A DNA stretch of 64,000 nucleotides from Albimonas pacifica (GTDB taxonomy: Bacteria; Pseudomonadota; Alphaproteobacteria; Rhodobacterales; Rhodobacteraceae): the NCBI RefSeq assembly GCF_900113695.1, contig NZ_FOQH01000005.1, forward strand, positions 514,406 through 578,405, written 5' to 3'. Below the pieces are notes generated by a model. It had not been told where the DNA came from, did no database searches, and was given only the letters and a program-made list of their open reading frames with translations. Positions 1 to 9,112 of this stretch are shown here, piece after piece. Each line of letters starts with the position of its first letter. Position 1 is the first letter of the stretch. The position numbers were made by a program, and so were the translations under genes.

Positions 1-339
1 CTCCGCGCTCGCCGGAGCGGCGCGCGCCGCTCCGTCTCGCGGCTGGCGCCGCGCCGCGTTCCGACGGCCCGGCCGATCGTCAACCTCGTCATTCTGACGC
101 AAACGTCAACCGCGTCCGGAGGGCGCGCGCTTCGGTCACGCCGACGGTGACGTGTCCGTGAGAGCGCGTAGATGGCGCGGGGCGCTAGTCCGCGCAACCT
201 TGCGCCGCATCCAGACGACAACTATACGCAAAACCGCGGTCTTCGGATCGCCGACACGGGGAAATCCGCCCCCTCGCGGCGATCCCGGCACGCGACGACG
301 CGCCCGCGGGGCCGGGGAAACGACAAGGGATCCATTTAC
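1..339. other. Window start, no gene recognised
   Basis: I see no supported coding region here. Positions 14-33 form a perfect 20-nt palindrome (GGAGCGGCG / CGCCGCTCC around a central CG) that could be the terminator hairpin of a gene outside the window. The rest presumably carries the leader and promoter of the operon starting at 340, but no convincing -35/-10 pair was found. An in-frame ATG at 172 opens the downstream reading frame earlier. The residues it would add are Arg/Pro-rich and look like non-coding high-GC sequence, so it was not used. Confidence 0.5.
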
Positions 340-993
340 GTGGCCGACAGGGACTCCTTCATCGACGAGGTCTCGGAAGAGCTTCGCCGCGACCGGATGC
401 TGACGGCCTGGCGGCGCTGGGGCCCCTGGGTCGTGGGCGTCGTGGTGCTGGCGGTGGCCGGCGCCGGGATCGCCACCTGGCTCGACCAGCAGGACGACGC
501 GGCCGCCCGGGCCGCCGGCGCCCGCCTGATCGAGGCCGCCGACATTCCCGACGCGACCGAGCGGGCCGAGGCCTACGCCGCCCGCGCCGCCGAGCTCGAC
601 GCCGGCGCCGCGGTGATCGCCCGCCTCTCGCAGGCAGCCGCCCTGGTCGAGGCCGGCGAGCGCGCGGCCGCCGTCGAGGTGCTCGACGGGCTCGAGAGCG
701 ACGGGGCCGCCGACCCGCTCTACCGCGATCTCGCGGGCTTCAAGGCCGCGCTCCTGCGCGCCGAGGATCTCGACCCCGCCGCGCGCGCCGACGCGCTGGC
801 CGCCTACGTGGCCGAGGGCCAGCCGTTCCGCCTGCTGGCGCTGGAGGCCCGCGCCGTCGCCCGCCTGCAGTCGGGCGACCTGCCCGGGGCGCGCGAGGAC
901 GTCGAGACGGCGCTCGCCGATCCGATGCTCAGCCCGTCGCTGGGGCAGCGCCTGACCCAGCTTCAGGAACTTCTGGGGGAGGGCGAGGGATGA
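340..993 (+). CDS. YfgM-like membrane-anchored TPR protein
   Basis: Predicted inner-membrane protein of 217 residues with one N-terminal membrane helix (about residues 30-47) after a charged cytoplasmic segment, followed by an Ala/Glu-rich helical periplasmic domain of the tetratricopeptide-like YfgM/UPF0070 type. Known members act as ancillary chaperones or scaffolds near the Sec translocon and Bam pathway. The GTG start at 340 is chosen because AAGGGA (325-330) is well placed upstream and the sequence then begins with the family-typical short charged N-terminus. The stop overlaps the bamB start (ATGA), which implies translational coupling. The order YfgM-like, bamB, der is common in Proteobacteria and supports the call. 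Confidence 0.8.
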   Translation: MADRDSFIDEVSEELRRDRMLTAWRRWGPWVVGVVVLAVAGAGIATWLDQQDDAAARAAGARLIEAADIPDATERAEAYAARAAELDAGAAVIARLSQAAALVEAGERAAAVEVLDGLESDGAADPLYRDLAGFKAALLRAEDLDPAARADALAAYVAEGQPFRLLALEARAVARLQSGDLPGAREDVETALADPMLSPSLGQRLTQLQELLGEGEG

Positions 994-2285
994 TGCGTCC
1001 GGTCCTGCTGACCGCCCTGATGGCGGCGATGGCCGTCGCCGGCTGCTCCGACGACGAAGACGTGCGCCTGCCGGGAGAGCGGATCCCGATCCGCGCCGCC
1101 GCCGAGGCCGCGCCGCCGGCGGCGACGCCGCGGCCCCTGCCGCCCGTGCAGGGCGCGGAGGAATGGACCCACCGCGGCGGCGGCGCCCAGCGCTCCGGCG
1201 GCCGGCTGGAGGCGCCCGCCTCGCTGTCGCTGGCCTGGCGGGTCTCCGCCGGCGCCGGCGCGGACGAGCGGATCCCGATGGCCGGTCCGGTGATCGCCGA
1301 CGGCACGGTCTTCGTGCGCGACGGCGAGACCGGGGTCGAGGCCTTCACCACCTCGGGCTCGCGCAAGTGGTCGGTGGACCTGACGCCCGAGGACGAGGAC
1401 GGCGACGCGGGCTACGGCGGCGGCCTCGCCTATGCCGACGGCAAGCTCTACGTCACCGACGGCTTCGGCCAGCTCACCGCCCTCGACGCCGCCGGCGGCG
1501 AGGTGCTGTGGACCGTGCAGGGCGCCGCCCCCTACCGCGCCGCGCCGACCGTGCGCGGCGGCATGGTGGTGGCGGTGAACCGCGCCGACGTGGCCGCGGG
1601 CTTCGACGCCGCCACCGGCGAGAAGCGCTGGGAGATCCAGACCGGCCTCTCCAACGCCGGCAACCTGGGCGGCGCGGCGCCCGGGCTCGCCACCGACGTG
1701 GCGGTGCTGCCCTTCGGCTCGGGCGAGCTGATGATGGTGCGCACCGCGCCGGGCTTCCGGGTCTGGACCGCGACCCTCGTCTCGCTGGGCAAGAGCTCCG
1801 GGCTCTCGGCCTTCTCCGACGTGACCTCCGACCCGGTGCTGGCGCCGGGGCCGGTGGTGATCGCGGGCAATGCCGCCGGCGCGCTGGCGCTGTTCGACGG
1901 CCGCAACGGCCGCCGGGTGTGGCAGCGCGACTTCGGCTCGCTGTCGCCGGTCTGGGCGGCGGGCGAGACGCTCTACGCCGTGACCACGCAGCCCGCCGTC
2001 GTGCGCCTCGACATGCAGACCGGCGCCACGCTGTGGCGCACCGAGCTCGAGGCGCGCGAGGATGCCGACGACGCCACCACCCGCATCGTCTACGGCGGGC
2101 CGGTGCTGGCGGGCGACCGGGTGCTGATCACCTCTTCCGACGGCCGGCTGCTGAGCTTCGACGCCCAGACCGGCGCGCCGGGGCAGGCGATCGAGATGCC
2201 GGGCGGCTCGCGCACGGGGCCGGCGGTGGCCGGCGGAACCGTGTATGTTCTGACCGACGAGGGCGAGCTGCTCGCCTATCGTTGA
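990..2285 (+). CDS. bamB: Outer membrane assembly lipoprotein BamB
   Basis: A 431-residue beta-propeller lipoprotein of the beta-barrel assembly machinery. The signal peptide ends in a lipobox V-A-G-C (Cys19), followed by Ser-Asp, which predicts lipidation and outer-membrane sorting. The remainder holds repeated PQQ-type blades, recognisable by recurring segments such as '[11 protein letters not shown]', '[11 protein letters not shown]' and '[11 protein letters not shown]'. An SD-like GGGGGAGGG (975-983) precedes ATG 990; ATG 993 is an alternative one codon later. It overlaps the upstream TPR gene and is followed after 70 nt by der, the gene usually found next to bamB. Confidence 0.93.
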   Translation: MMRPVLLTALMAAMAVAGCSDDEDVRLPGERIPIRAAAEAAPPAATPRPLPPVQGAEEWTHRGGGAQRSGGRLEAPASLSLAWRVSAGAGADERIPMAGPVIADGTVFVRDGETGVEAFTTSGSRKWSVDLTPEDEDGDAGYGGGLAYADGKLYVTDGFGQLTALDAAGGEVLWTVQGAAPYRAAPTVRGGMVVAVNRADVAAGFDAATGEKRWEIQTGLSNAGNLGGAAPGLATDVAVLPFGSGELMMVRTAPGFRVWTATLVSLGKSSGLSAFSDVTSDPVLAPGPVVIAGNAAGALALFDGRNGRRVWQRDFGSLSPVWAAGETLYAVTTQPAVVRLDMQTGATLWRTELEAREDADDATTRIVYGGPVLAGDRVLITSSDGRLLSFDAQTGAPGQAIEMPGGSRTGPAVAGGTVYVLTDEGELLAYR

Positions 2286-2355
2286 TGGCCCCCTCCGGAT
2301 CGGACCGGGCCGGATTTCTTTTGGGACCGGCCGGGACGGCCGGAATGGTGACGCG

Positions 2356-3774
2356 GTGTTCAAGCTCGCGATCGTCGGGCGGCCCAACGTGGGCAAGTCG
2401 ACGCTGTTCAACCGCCTGGTGGGCAAACGCCTGGCGCTGGTCGACGACCAGCCCGGCGTCACGCGCGACCTGCGCGAGGCCGAGGCGCGGCTGGGCGACC
2501 TCCACTTCATGGTGATCGACACCGCCGGCCTCGAGGAGGCGGACGCCGAGTCGCTGCCCGGCCGGATGCGCGCGCTGACCGAGCGGGCGGTCGACATGGC
2601 CGACGCCTCGCTGTTCCTGGTCGACGCCCGCGCCGGCCTGCTGCCCCAGGACGCGACCTTCGCCGAGATCCTGCGCCGCAAGGGCGCGCGCGTCCTGCTG
2701 GGCGTGAACAAGGCCGAGGGCCGACAGGGCGCCGACGCCGCGATGGAGGCCTGGAGCCTCGGCTTCGGCCAGCCCATCCCCCTCTCGGCCGAGCATGGCG
2801 AGGGCATGGGCGACCTCTACACCGCCCTGCAGGAGGCGATGCAGGAACACGAGGCCCAGGCCGCCGCCGCCTCGCAGCCGGTCGCCGACGACGACCTCGA
2901 GGCGCCCGCGGGCGACGCCGAGGGCGACGGGATCGAGCCGGGCGCGCCCCAGAAGCCGATCCAGATCGCCGTGGTCGGCCGGCCCAACGCGGGCAAGTCG
3001 ACGCTGATCAACAAGATCCTCGGCGAGGACCGGCTGCTGACCGGCCCCGAGGCCGGCATCACCCGCGACGCGATCTCGGTCGAGATCGACTGGGCGGGCA
3101 CCCGGATGCGGATCTTCGACACCGCCGGGATGCGCAAGAAGGCCCGCGTGTCGGAGAAGCTCGAGAAGCTCTCGGTATCCGACGGCCTGCGCGCGCTGAA
3201 GTTCGCCGAGGTGCTGGTGGTGCTGGTCGACGCCGACAAGCCCTTCGAGACCCAGGACCTGCGCATCGCCGACCTCGCCGAGCGCGAGGGCCGGGCGGTG
3301 GTGATCGGCGTCAACAAGTGGGACCTGGTCGAGGACCGCAACGGCGCCCTGAAGCTGCTGACCGAGGAGTTCCACCGCCTGATGCCCCAGCTCAAGGGCG
3401 CGCCGGTGGTGCCGGTCTCGGCGCTCTCGGGCGAGGGGCTGGAGCGGCTGCGCGCGGCGATCCTCAAGGCGCGCTCGCGCTGGGAGATGCGGATCTCGAC
3501 GGCGAAGCTGAACCAGTGGCTGGGCGAAATGACCTCGGCCCATCCGCCCCCCGCGCCGGGCGGGCGGCGGATCAAGCTGCGCTACATGACCCAGGCGAAG
3601 ACGAGGCCGCCGACCTTCGTCGCCTTCTGCTCGCGCCCCGACGAGCTGCCCGACAGCTACAAGCGCTTCCTGGTCAACGGCCTGCGCCGCGACTTCGGGA
3701 TGGAGGGCACGCCGATCCGCCTGAACTGGCGCAAGGGCGAGAACCCCTACGAGGGCAAGCGCAAGAAGCGCTGA
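2356..3774 (+). CDS. der: Ribosome biogenesis GTPase Der (EngA)
   Basis: Double-domain GTPase of 472 residues needed for 50S ribosomal subunit maturation. The first G domain has the P-loop GRPNVGKST at residues 8-16 and DTAG near residue 55. The second has GRPNAGKST near 208-216, DTAG near 256 and the NKWD specificity motif. A C-terminal KH-like domain ends in a Lys/Arg-rich tail. The linker between the G domains is acidic. Length and order match the EngA family. The GTG start at 2356 places the P-loop at the usual distance from the N-terminus. The next genes run in the opposite direction, and the intervening space holds a dispersed palindromic element. Confidence 0.96.
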   Translation: MFKLAIVGRPNVGKSTLFNRLVGKRLALVDDQPGVTRDLREAEARLGDLHFMVIDTAGLEEADAESLPGRMRALTERAVDMADASLFLVDARAGLLPQDATFAEILRRKGARVLLGVNKAEGRQGADAAMEAWSLGFGQPIPLSAEHGEGMGDLYTALQEAMQEHEAQAAAASQPVADDDLEAPAGDAEGDGIEPGAPQKPIQIAVVGRPNAGKSTLINKILGEDRLLTGPEAGITRDAISVEIDWAGTRMRIFDTAGMRKKARVSEKLEKLSVSDGLRALKFAEVLVVLVDADKPFETQDLRIADLAEREGRAVVIGVNKWDLVEDRNGALKLLTEEFHRLMPQLKGAPVVPVSALSGEGLERLRAAILKARSRWEMRISTAKLNQWLGEMTSAHPPPAPGGRRIKLRYMTQAKTRPPTFVAFCSRPDELPDSYKRFLVNGLRRDFGMEGTPIRLNWRKGENPYEGKRKKR

Positions 3775-3789
3775 ACCCGGGAGGACCGG

Positions 3790-4067
3790 TCTACAGGCGC
3801 CCTGCGGGCGGGCTTGGCTGCGGCGCGCTCGTGGGGGCGTTGGGAAGGATCGTCGGGGGCGGGAGCCTCCGGCGGGCTCCTGACTCACCCAAGAACAAGC
3901 CCGCGCCTGTTCCCCGGATCCGTCTCTCGCTTGCGATGCCTGAGCGACTCGGCCCCCGGGGTCAAGGACAAGCCGCGCTTCGCGCGGTCGCTGCGCGATC
4001 CTTGACCCCGGGGGCCGAGTCGCTCTGGTCGGCATCCGCGAGAGACGGCTCCGGAGAACAGGCGCTT
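3790..4067 (+). repeat. Dispersed structured element, copy A
   Basis: Intergenic element between der and a convergent operon. From left to right it holds a GGCGCCCTGCGGGCGGG block (from 3793), a block ending AAGAACAAGCC, then a long inverted repeat with arms 3903-3968 and 3999-4065. The inner 26 bp of the arms (3943-3968 and 3999-4024) pair perfectly. The loop (3969-3998) holds two further hairpins: CCGCGC-TTC-GCGCGG (3973-3987) and TCGC-TGC-GCGA. Copies B (inverted, 32889-33182) and C (53788-54056) share the flanking blocks and outer arms but have a different, fully compensated stem module. It could act as a terminator, a cruciform, a structured RNA or a non-autonomous mobile element. Confidence 0.85.
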
Positions 4068-4120
4068 GGCGAGGGCTGGCGGACGTCGCGCCACAGGCGT
4101 CCGGGGCGGGCGTCGGGGCG

Positions 4121-4867
4121 TCAGGGGGCGCGGGCGATCCAGGCGGCGAGGGCGGGGTCGAGGCCCTCGGACGGTTTCGCGGGCGGGCGGGCGTAGGCGC
4201 CCCGGTCCGCGCCGCGCGGGGCGAGGCGGACCAGCGCCTCGGCCTGGGTCACGGCGGCGGAAATCGGGTCGATCGCCACGCAGGGCAGGTCCGGGGCGAG
4301 GTCGCGCGCGAGGCCCGCGAGCGGCGCGCCGCCGAAGATCACCGCGTCGGCCTCGTCCTCGCGCGCCATGCGCTCGGCGAGGCGCAGGAGGGTGTCGCGC
4401 ATGGTCGAGGCCACCTCGGTCACCGGGCCGTCGATGTCCTCGGCCGAGCGCAGGCCGGCGAAGCGGGCCTCGAGCCCCAGGTCGCGCACGGAGGCGTGAT
4501 ACCACGGCTTCAGCCAGGGCGCGAAGGTCACCACCCCGAAGCGGCGGCCGAGCTGGCAGGCGGCCAGCATCGAGGCCTCCGCCATCCCCGTCACCGGCAG
4601 GTCGAAGAGCTCGCGCGCCGCGTCGAGGCCGGGGTCGCCGAAGGCCGCGATCACCACCGCGTCGACCTCGCGCGCATGGGGGGCGATCATCTCCAGCGCG
4701 ATGGCGCCGGCGATCTGCGCCTCGGCGCGGGACGAGATGTAGGGGAAGCCGCGGGGCGCGGTGAGGGGGAGGATCTCGGTGCCGGGGGCGGCGACGGAGC
4801 GGGCGACCTGCGCCAGCCGCTCGGTCATCGCCTCGGTCATATTGGGGTTCGCCAGCAGGATCTTCAT
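4121..4867 (-). CDS. Asp/Glu-racemase-family protein, hydantoin racemase-like
   Basis: A 248-residue protein of the Asp/Glu/hydantoin racemase superfamily, with the family-typical N-terminus (MKILLANPNM) and DPGLDAARE block (residues 78-86). Hydantoin and allantoin racemases use two cysteines, one just before this block and one in a GCAGMA-like segment. Here those positions read IAAFGDPG (Ala75) and FGGAPLAG (Gly180), so both catalytic cysteines appear to be absent. A classical two-base racemase is therefore doubtful; a decarboxylase, isomerase or binding role is possible. The ATG start overlaps the stop of the upstream PuuE-like gene (4864-4867), implying coupled translation and a shared substrate, perhaps ureide- or hydantoin-related. 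Confidence 0.72.
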   Translation of the reverse strand: MKILLANPNMTEAMTERLAQVARSVAAPGTEILPLTAPRGFPYISSRAEAQIAGAIALEMIAPHAREVDAVVIAAFGDPGLDAARELFDLPVTGMAEASMLAACQLGRRFGVVTFAPWLKPWYHASVRDLGLEARFAGLRSAEDIDGPVTEVASTMRDTLLRLAERMAREDEADAVIFGGAPLAGLARDLAPDLPCVAIDPISAAVTQAEALVRLAPRGADRGAYARPPAKPSEGLDPALAAWIARAP

Positions 4868-5805
4868 GGCGTGGGCTCCGGCAGAGAAGGCGTCCAGGGG
4901 GGCAGGCCGGCGGCGGCGCGCCAGCGCTGCGCGATGTCCCGGCGACGGGCAGGCCAGACCTCGCCGGTCTCGGCGAGGCGGGCGAGGGCGGCGAGCAGCG
5001 TCTCCAGCCCGCCGATGCGCGCGGGGCGGCCGATCAGGCGGGGGTGCAGGCCGATGGAGAGCATCCGCGCCTCGCCCCGGGCGGCCTCGGCGCGCAGGCG
5101 CTCGAGCGCGGCGAGGCAATAGTCGGCGAAGTCCCGCGCCTGGATGAAGCCGCCCCCCGGCTCGAAGCGCATGTCGTTGGTGTCGAAGGCGTAGGGCAGG
5201 ACCACATGCGGGCGGCCGGCGACGGCGACCGTGTAGGGCAGGTCGTCGTCGTAGGCGTCGGAATCGTAGAGGAACCCGCCATGTTCGGCGAGCAGGCGGC
5301 GGGTGTTCGGAGAGGAGGCCGAGCGGGTGTGCCAGCCGACCGGCGCCGCGCCGGTCGCGGCGGCGACGGCGGCGTGGGCGCGGGCGATGGCGGCGCGCTC
5401 GTCGGCCTCGGCCATGCCGGCGTGGGATTCCCAGCGCCAGCCGTGGCAGGAGATCTCGTGTCCCGCCGCCTGCGCGGCCTGCACCAGCCAGGGCGTGCGC
5501 TCGGCCGCGCGGCCGCAGGTGGAGAAGGTCGCGGGGACGCCGTGGGCCGCCAGCGCGTCCAGCACCCGGCGGAAGCCCGCGCGCGCGCCATAGGCGAACT
5601 GGCTTTCCATGCAGGGATCGGGCAGGGCGTCGAGGCGCTGGTTCGCCTCGGGCAGACGCTCGTTCACGGCGTCGCCGTCGGCGACCGAGAACTCGGCCCC
5701 CTCCTCGACGTTCACCACCACCGAGACGGCCAGCCCCCGCCCCTCCGGCCAGGGCGGGGGCGGCGCGCCGTCCCACCAGCCGCGCAGGTTCCTGCGGTCG
5801 TCCAT
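4864..5805 (-). CDS. PuuE-like polysaccharide deacetylase-family hydrolase
   Basis: A 313-residue protein of the NodB/polysaccharide deacetylase fold, in the group that includes the cofactor-independent allantoinase PuuE. Recognisable features are an early VVNVEEGAE segment, the 'FSTCGRAAERTPWLVQAAQAAG' region with HEISCHGWRW (metal-site His residues), and a C-terminal IGLHPRLIGRPAR segment typical of PuuE-like enzymes. Expected activity is hydrolysis of a cyclic ureide or an amide-linked group in the cytosol. No signal peptide is visible. It is first in a two-gene minus-strand operon with the racemase-family gene. No other purine-degradation genes are nearby, so the substrate stays open. Confidence 0.78.
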   Translation of the reverse strand: MDDRRNLRGWWDGAPPPPWPEGRGLAVSVVVNVEEGAEFSVADGDAVNERLPEANQRLDALPDPCMESQFAYGARAGFRRVLDALAAHGVPATFSTCGRAAERTPWLVQAAQAAGHEISCHGWRWESHAGMAEADERAAIARAHAAVAAATGAAPVGWHTRSASSPNTRRLLAEHGGFLYDSDAYDDDLPYTVAVAGRPHVVLPYAFDTNDMRFEPGGGFIQARDFADYCLAALERLRAEAARGEARMLSIGLHPRLIGRPARIGGLETLLAALARLAETGEVWPARRRDIAQRWRAAAGLPPWTPSLPEPTP

Positions 5806-6412
5806 CGCGCCCCCCGAGCCACCCAGGGGCGCAGCGTCGCACGCGCCGCGGCGCCGGGCAAAGGGCAGGGCGTCGCGCCCGGGGAACCGGCACGAGTCCA
5901 GGCGCTGTCCGCTGGCCGGCGGCCCGTGGAGAAGGGAGTTTCGACAGCGGCGGACATGCGTTCGGCAAGGGAGCGGAGCCGGGATGCAGCCGGCCGCGAT
6001 CTGGTCGGGGAAGTCGGGCGCCGCCTGCCTCGCGCTGGGCTTCGCCCTCGACGGGGCGGACGCCGGCGATGTGCGTGGCGGCGCTGGCGGCGGATCACGC
6101 CCGCGCCGCCCTCGGCCCCGGCGGCGCGCTGCTCGGGAGCCGGCGCCGGCGCGGCGCCCCTGGGGTCCGACCTGGGCGTGACGCAGATGCGCGACGAGCG
6201 CGCGGCCGACCTCGCCGCGGCCCTCGGAGCGTTCCGGCCGGACGCCGCGCCCTCCGCCGCCCGGCGCGGCGTCGCCTGAGGCCGCGGTTCAGCCGCGGTT
6301 CAGCGCCGCGCGCGTAGCCCTGCCGCAGGGTCGGGCGCGGGCGGTTCGAGGTTGGCTCGGCCGACGGTCCGCCCGGGCGGAGGTTTCCGCCGCGATTTCA
6401 AGGGAGATCGTC
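5806..6412. other. Gene-free stretch with possible decayed ORF
   Basis: About 600 bp without a confident gene. Protein-like segments appear in successive plus-strand frames: one from ATG 5983 (MQPAAIWSGKSGAACL), one around 6069 (CVAALAADHARAALGPGG) and one ending at the TGA of 6277-6279 (MRDERAADLAAALGAFRP). This looks like a frame-shifted gene remnant, but no family was recognised and composition alone could give the same impression. The end of the stretch carries the leader of the DUF992 gene. Confidence 0.25.
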
Positions 6413-6922
6413 ATGCTCCAGCTTTCCTTGCGCGCCGCGGCCGCGGCCCTGGCCGCGCTGCTCGCCGCCGGGTCCCTCGCCGGGCCGGCCGCCGCCCAGG
6501 ACAAGGACGTCCGGGTCGAGTTCGGCGTGCTGACCTGCACGCTCGCCGACAAGACCAACCTGATCATCGTCTCCTCGACCAAGTTCGACTGCGTCTTCGA
6601 ACATGCCGACGACCGCCCCACCGAGGAGCTGACCGCCGAGATGGGCAAGCTGGGCGCGGACCTGACCATCAAGGCCGAGGAGACGCTGAAATGGGCGGTG
6701 CTCGCGCCCTCGATCGACGCCGAGGTCTCGGCGATGGAGGGCGACTACTTCGGCGTCGGCGCGGACGTGGCCGTGGGCAAGGGCGTGGGGGCGAACGCGC
6801 TGCTGGGGGGCTTCGACAAGTCCTTCGCGCTGCAGCCGCTGTCGGTCTCGACCTCGGACGGCGTCGGCGCCTCGCTGGCGATCGAGCGCTTCACGCTGGA
6901 CTACGTGGGCCTGGCCGAGTGA
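6413..6922 (+). CDS. DUF992 family periplasmic protein
   Basis: A 169-residue protein with a clear Sec signal peptide (hydrophobic to about residue 28, ending in AAAQ). The mature part fits the DUF992 pattern: an early GVLTCTLAD segment, a second Cys in KFDCVFEHA, a WAVLAPS segment, then a Gly-rich 'GVGANALLGG' stretch and an ALQPLSVST segment. The family is common in Alphaproteobacteria and has no established function. The two conserved cysteines probably form a disulfide. ATG 6413 follows AAGGGAGAT, a good SD. It appears to be a single-gene unit. Confidence 0.85.
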   Translation: MLQLSLRAAAAALAALLAAGSLAGPAAAQDKDVRVEFGVLTCTLADKTNLIIVSSTKFDCVFEHADDRPTEELTAEMGKLGADLTIKAEETLKWAVLAPSIDAEVSAMEGDYFGVGADVAVGKGVGANALLGGFDKSFALQPLSVSTSDGVGASLAIERFTLDYVGLAE

Positions 6923-7198
6923 GCTGAGCCCGAACGCCGGCCGGCCGGGCGGCGTCGCCTGGTCGGCCGGCGCTCCGCGAGGGGCCGCGTCCTTTGCCGG
7001 GGGCGTGCGGGGCGGCGGGGCCGCCGCCGCGGTCCCGCCGTGGCGGGTCGGCGTTCGCGGCGGAAATTCAACGGCTTCGCGCGCCTGCGCCGTTGCCCGC
7101 CCGCCGCCCGGCGCGCTATTTCTGCAGGCCGGGGCAGGTCGCGGCCCGCCCGCCAGCGTCGCGTCCTCCACGGCGGCGCACAGCACCGGAGCCCGCCC

Positions 7199-9112
7199 AT
7201 GCGCCGCCTCGCGTCCCCGATCCTCGTCCTGCTGGCGGCCCTGGCGCTGTCCGCCGGGGCCGATGCGCAGGAGGCGGGCTACGTCGGCTCGCAGAGCTGC
7301 GCAGGCTGCCACCGGGCGGAGGCGGAGGCCTGGACCGGCTCCCACCACGACCTCGCCTGGACCCTGCCGGAGGAGGGCCGCGCGCTGGGCGACTTCTCGG
7401 GCGTGGAGCATGACGAGAACGGGCTCGCCGCCCGCTTCACCACCGACCCCGACGGGACGCCCCGCATCGCCGTGACCGAGGCCGACGGCGTCCGCGCCGC
7501 CTACCGGGTGCGCGGGGTGATCGGCATCGCCCCCCTCCAGCAATACGTGCTGGAGACCGAGCCGGGCCGGCTGCAGAGCTTCGACCTCGCCTGGGACGCC
7601 GAGCGGGGGGCCTGGTATCACCTCTACCCCGACCAGGACCTGCCTCCGGGCGACGGGCTGCACTGGACCGGGCCCTACAAGACCTGGAACAGCCGCTGCG
7701 CCGAGTGCCACGCCACCGGCTACGACAAGGGCTACGACCCGCGCAGCGGGCGCTACGCCTCGAGCCAGGCCGAGATCGGGGTGGGTTGCGAGGCCTGCCA
7801 CGGCCCCGGGCGCGGCCATGTCGACTGGGCGCAGGGCGGGCAGGGCACGGACCCGGGCTTCGCCGTCGACGTCTCGCAGACCGGGGCGGCGATGGAGCAA
7901 TGCGCCGGCTGCCACTCCCGCCGCGAGGCGTTCCTGCCGGGCAACCCGCCGCCCGGAACGCCCTATGCGGACGCCTACAGCCTCGCGCTTCTGCGCCCCG
8001 GCCTCTACCACGCCGACGGGCAGATCCTGGACGAGGTCTACGTCTACGGCTCGTTCCTGCAGTCGAAGATGCATCGCAAGGGCGTGGGCTGCATGGACTG
8101 CCACGACCCCCACGCGGCGCAGGTGAAGATCGAGGGCGACGCGCTCTGCGCCCAGTGCCACTCGCCCGCCGGCAACCCCGAGTTCCCGTCCCTGCCGCTC
8201 GTGGACTTCGCCTCGGCCGAGCACCACTTCCACCCGCAGGACTCCGACGGCGCGCGCTGCGTCTCCTGCCACATGGTCTCGCGCGACTACATGGGGATCG
8301 ACGGGCGGCGCGATCACTCGTTCCGGATCCCGCGGCCGGATCTGGCGGCGCTGACCGGCGCGCCCGACGCCTGCACCGGCTGCCACGCCGACCGCGACCC
8401 CGCCTGGGCCGCGGCCGAGATCGCGGCCCGCCATCCCGACGCCGCCGCCCGCCCGCATTTCGGAACCACGCTCGCGCGTGGGCGCGCGAACGCCGCCGCC
8501 TCGGCCGGCGAGCTGGCCGCGCTCGCCCTCGACCCCGAGCAGCCCGGCATCGCGCGCGCCACCGCCCTGTGGCTGATGGAGGGCGCGCAGGACCCCGAGG
8601 CGGCGCGCCGGGCGCTGCCGCTGCTCTCGGATCCCGACCCGCTGGTCCGCGCGGCCGCCGTCGGCGCCCTGCGCCCGCTGAGCGCGCAGGAGAGCTTCGC
8701 CCAGCTGGCGGTCCTGCTGCGCGACCCCGCCCGCCTGGTCCGCCAGGCCGCGGCCCGCGCCATGCTGGGCGCGCCGGTCGCCTATATGCCCGAGCGGACC
8801 TCGACCGACCTGCGCGCCGCCCTCGGCGAGTGGCAGGGCGCGATGGCCGCGCGCCTCGACTTCCCCGAGACGCATCTCCAGCTCGGCGGCTTCGCCCTGA
8901 CCACCCGCCGTTTCCCGGCGGCGGCCGCCGCCTTCGCCGAGGCGACCGAGCTCGACCCCCAGCTGATCGACGCCTGGCACATGCGCGCCCGCATCGCCGC
9001 CGCGACCGAGGGGGCGGAGGCCGCCCAGGCGATCCTCGCCGACGCGCTCGCCGCCAACCCCGGCGACCCGACGCTCGAGGACCTGATGCGCCAGGCGGGC
9101 GGGCGGCCGTGA
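7199..9112 (+). CDS. Octaheme-type periplasmic cytochrome c with HEAT/TPR tail
   Basis: A 637-residue protein with a signal peptide (MRRLASPILV..., cleavage near ADAQ) and eight CXXCH motifs: CAGCH (34-38), CAECH (about 167), CEACH, CAGCH, CMDCH, CAQCH, CVSCH and CTGCH. The N-terminal part resembles cytochrome c554-type domains. After the last heme the chain switches to Ala/Leu-rich HEAT-like helices and ends in TPR-like helices (ELDPQLIDAWHMRARIA). Relatives of this build are predicted periplasmic electron carriers or reductases; the partner is unknown. Start 7199 is chosen because the signal peptide begins there; upstream in-frame codons are Arg-rich. It is coupled to the GNAT gene by overlap. 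Confidence 0.82.
   Translation: MRRLASPILVLLAALALSAGADAQEAGYVGSQSCAGCHRAEAEAWTGSHHDLAWTLPEEGRALGDFSGVEHDENGLAARFTTDPDGTPRIAVTEADGVRAAYRVRGVIGIAPLQQYVLETEPGRLQSFDLAWDAERGAWYHLYPDQDLPPGDGLHWTGPYKTWNSRCAECHATGYDKGYDPRSGRYASSQAEIGVGCEACHGPGRGHVDWAQGGQGTDPGFAVDVSQTGAAMEQCAGCHSRREAFLPGNPPPGTPYADAYSLALLRPGLYHADGQILDEVYVYGSFLQSKMHRKGVGCMDCHDPHAAQVKIEGDALCAQCHSPAGNPEFPSLPLVDFASAEHHFHPQDSDGARCVSCHMVSRDYMGIDGRRDHSFRIPRPDLAALTGAPDACTGCHADRDPAWAAAEIAARHPDAAARPHFGTTLARGRANAAASAGELAALALDPEQPGIARATALWLMEGAQDPEAARRALPLLSDPDPLVRAAAVGALRPLSAQESFAQLAVLLRDPARLVRQAAARAMLGAPVAYMPERTSTDLRAALGEWQGAMAARLDFPETHLQLGGFALTTRRFPAAAAAFAEATELDPQLIDAWHMRARIAAATEGAEAAQAILADALAANPGDPTLEDLMRQAGGRP

Noticed and set aside
963..2807. 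614-codon minus-strand ORF opposite bamB and der
   Set aside because: It is a mirror of two well-recognised genes in GC-rich DNA. The translation is rich in Arg, Pro, His and Gly without domains.
3850..4120. Short peptides encoded in the dispersed element (for example the recurring MDGSGEQA)
   Set aside because: The recurring peptide comes from the outer arm, but the stem module differs between copies and the frames do not continue alike. Compensated changes point to structure, not to a protein.
6398..8980. 860-codon minus-strand ORF opposite the DUF992 and cytochrome genes
   Set aside because: It is antisense to the conserved CXXCH-bearing cytochrome gene and has no recognisable domain or start signal.
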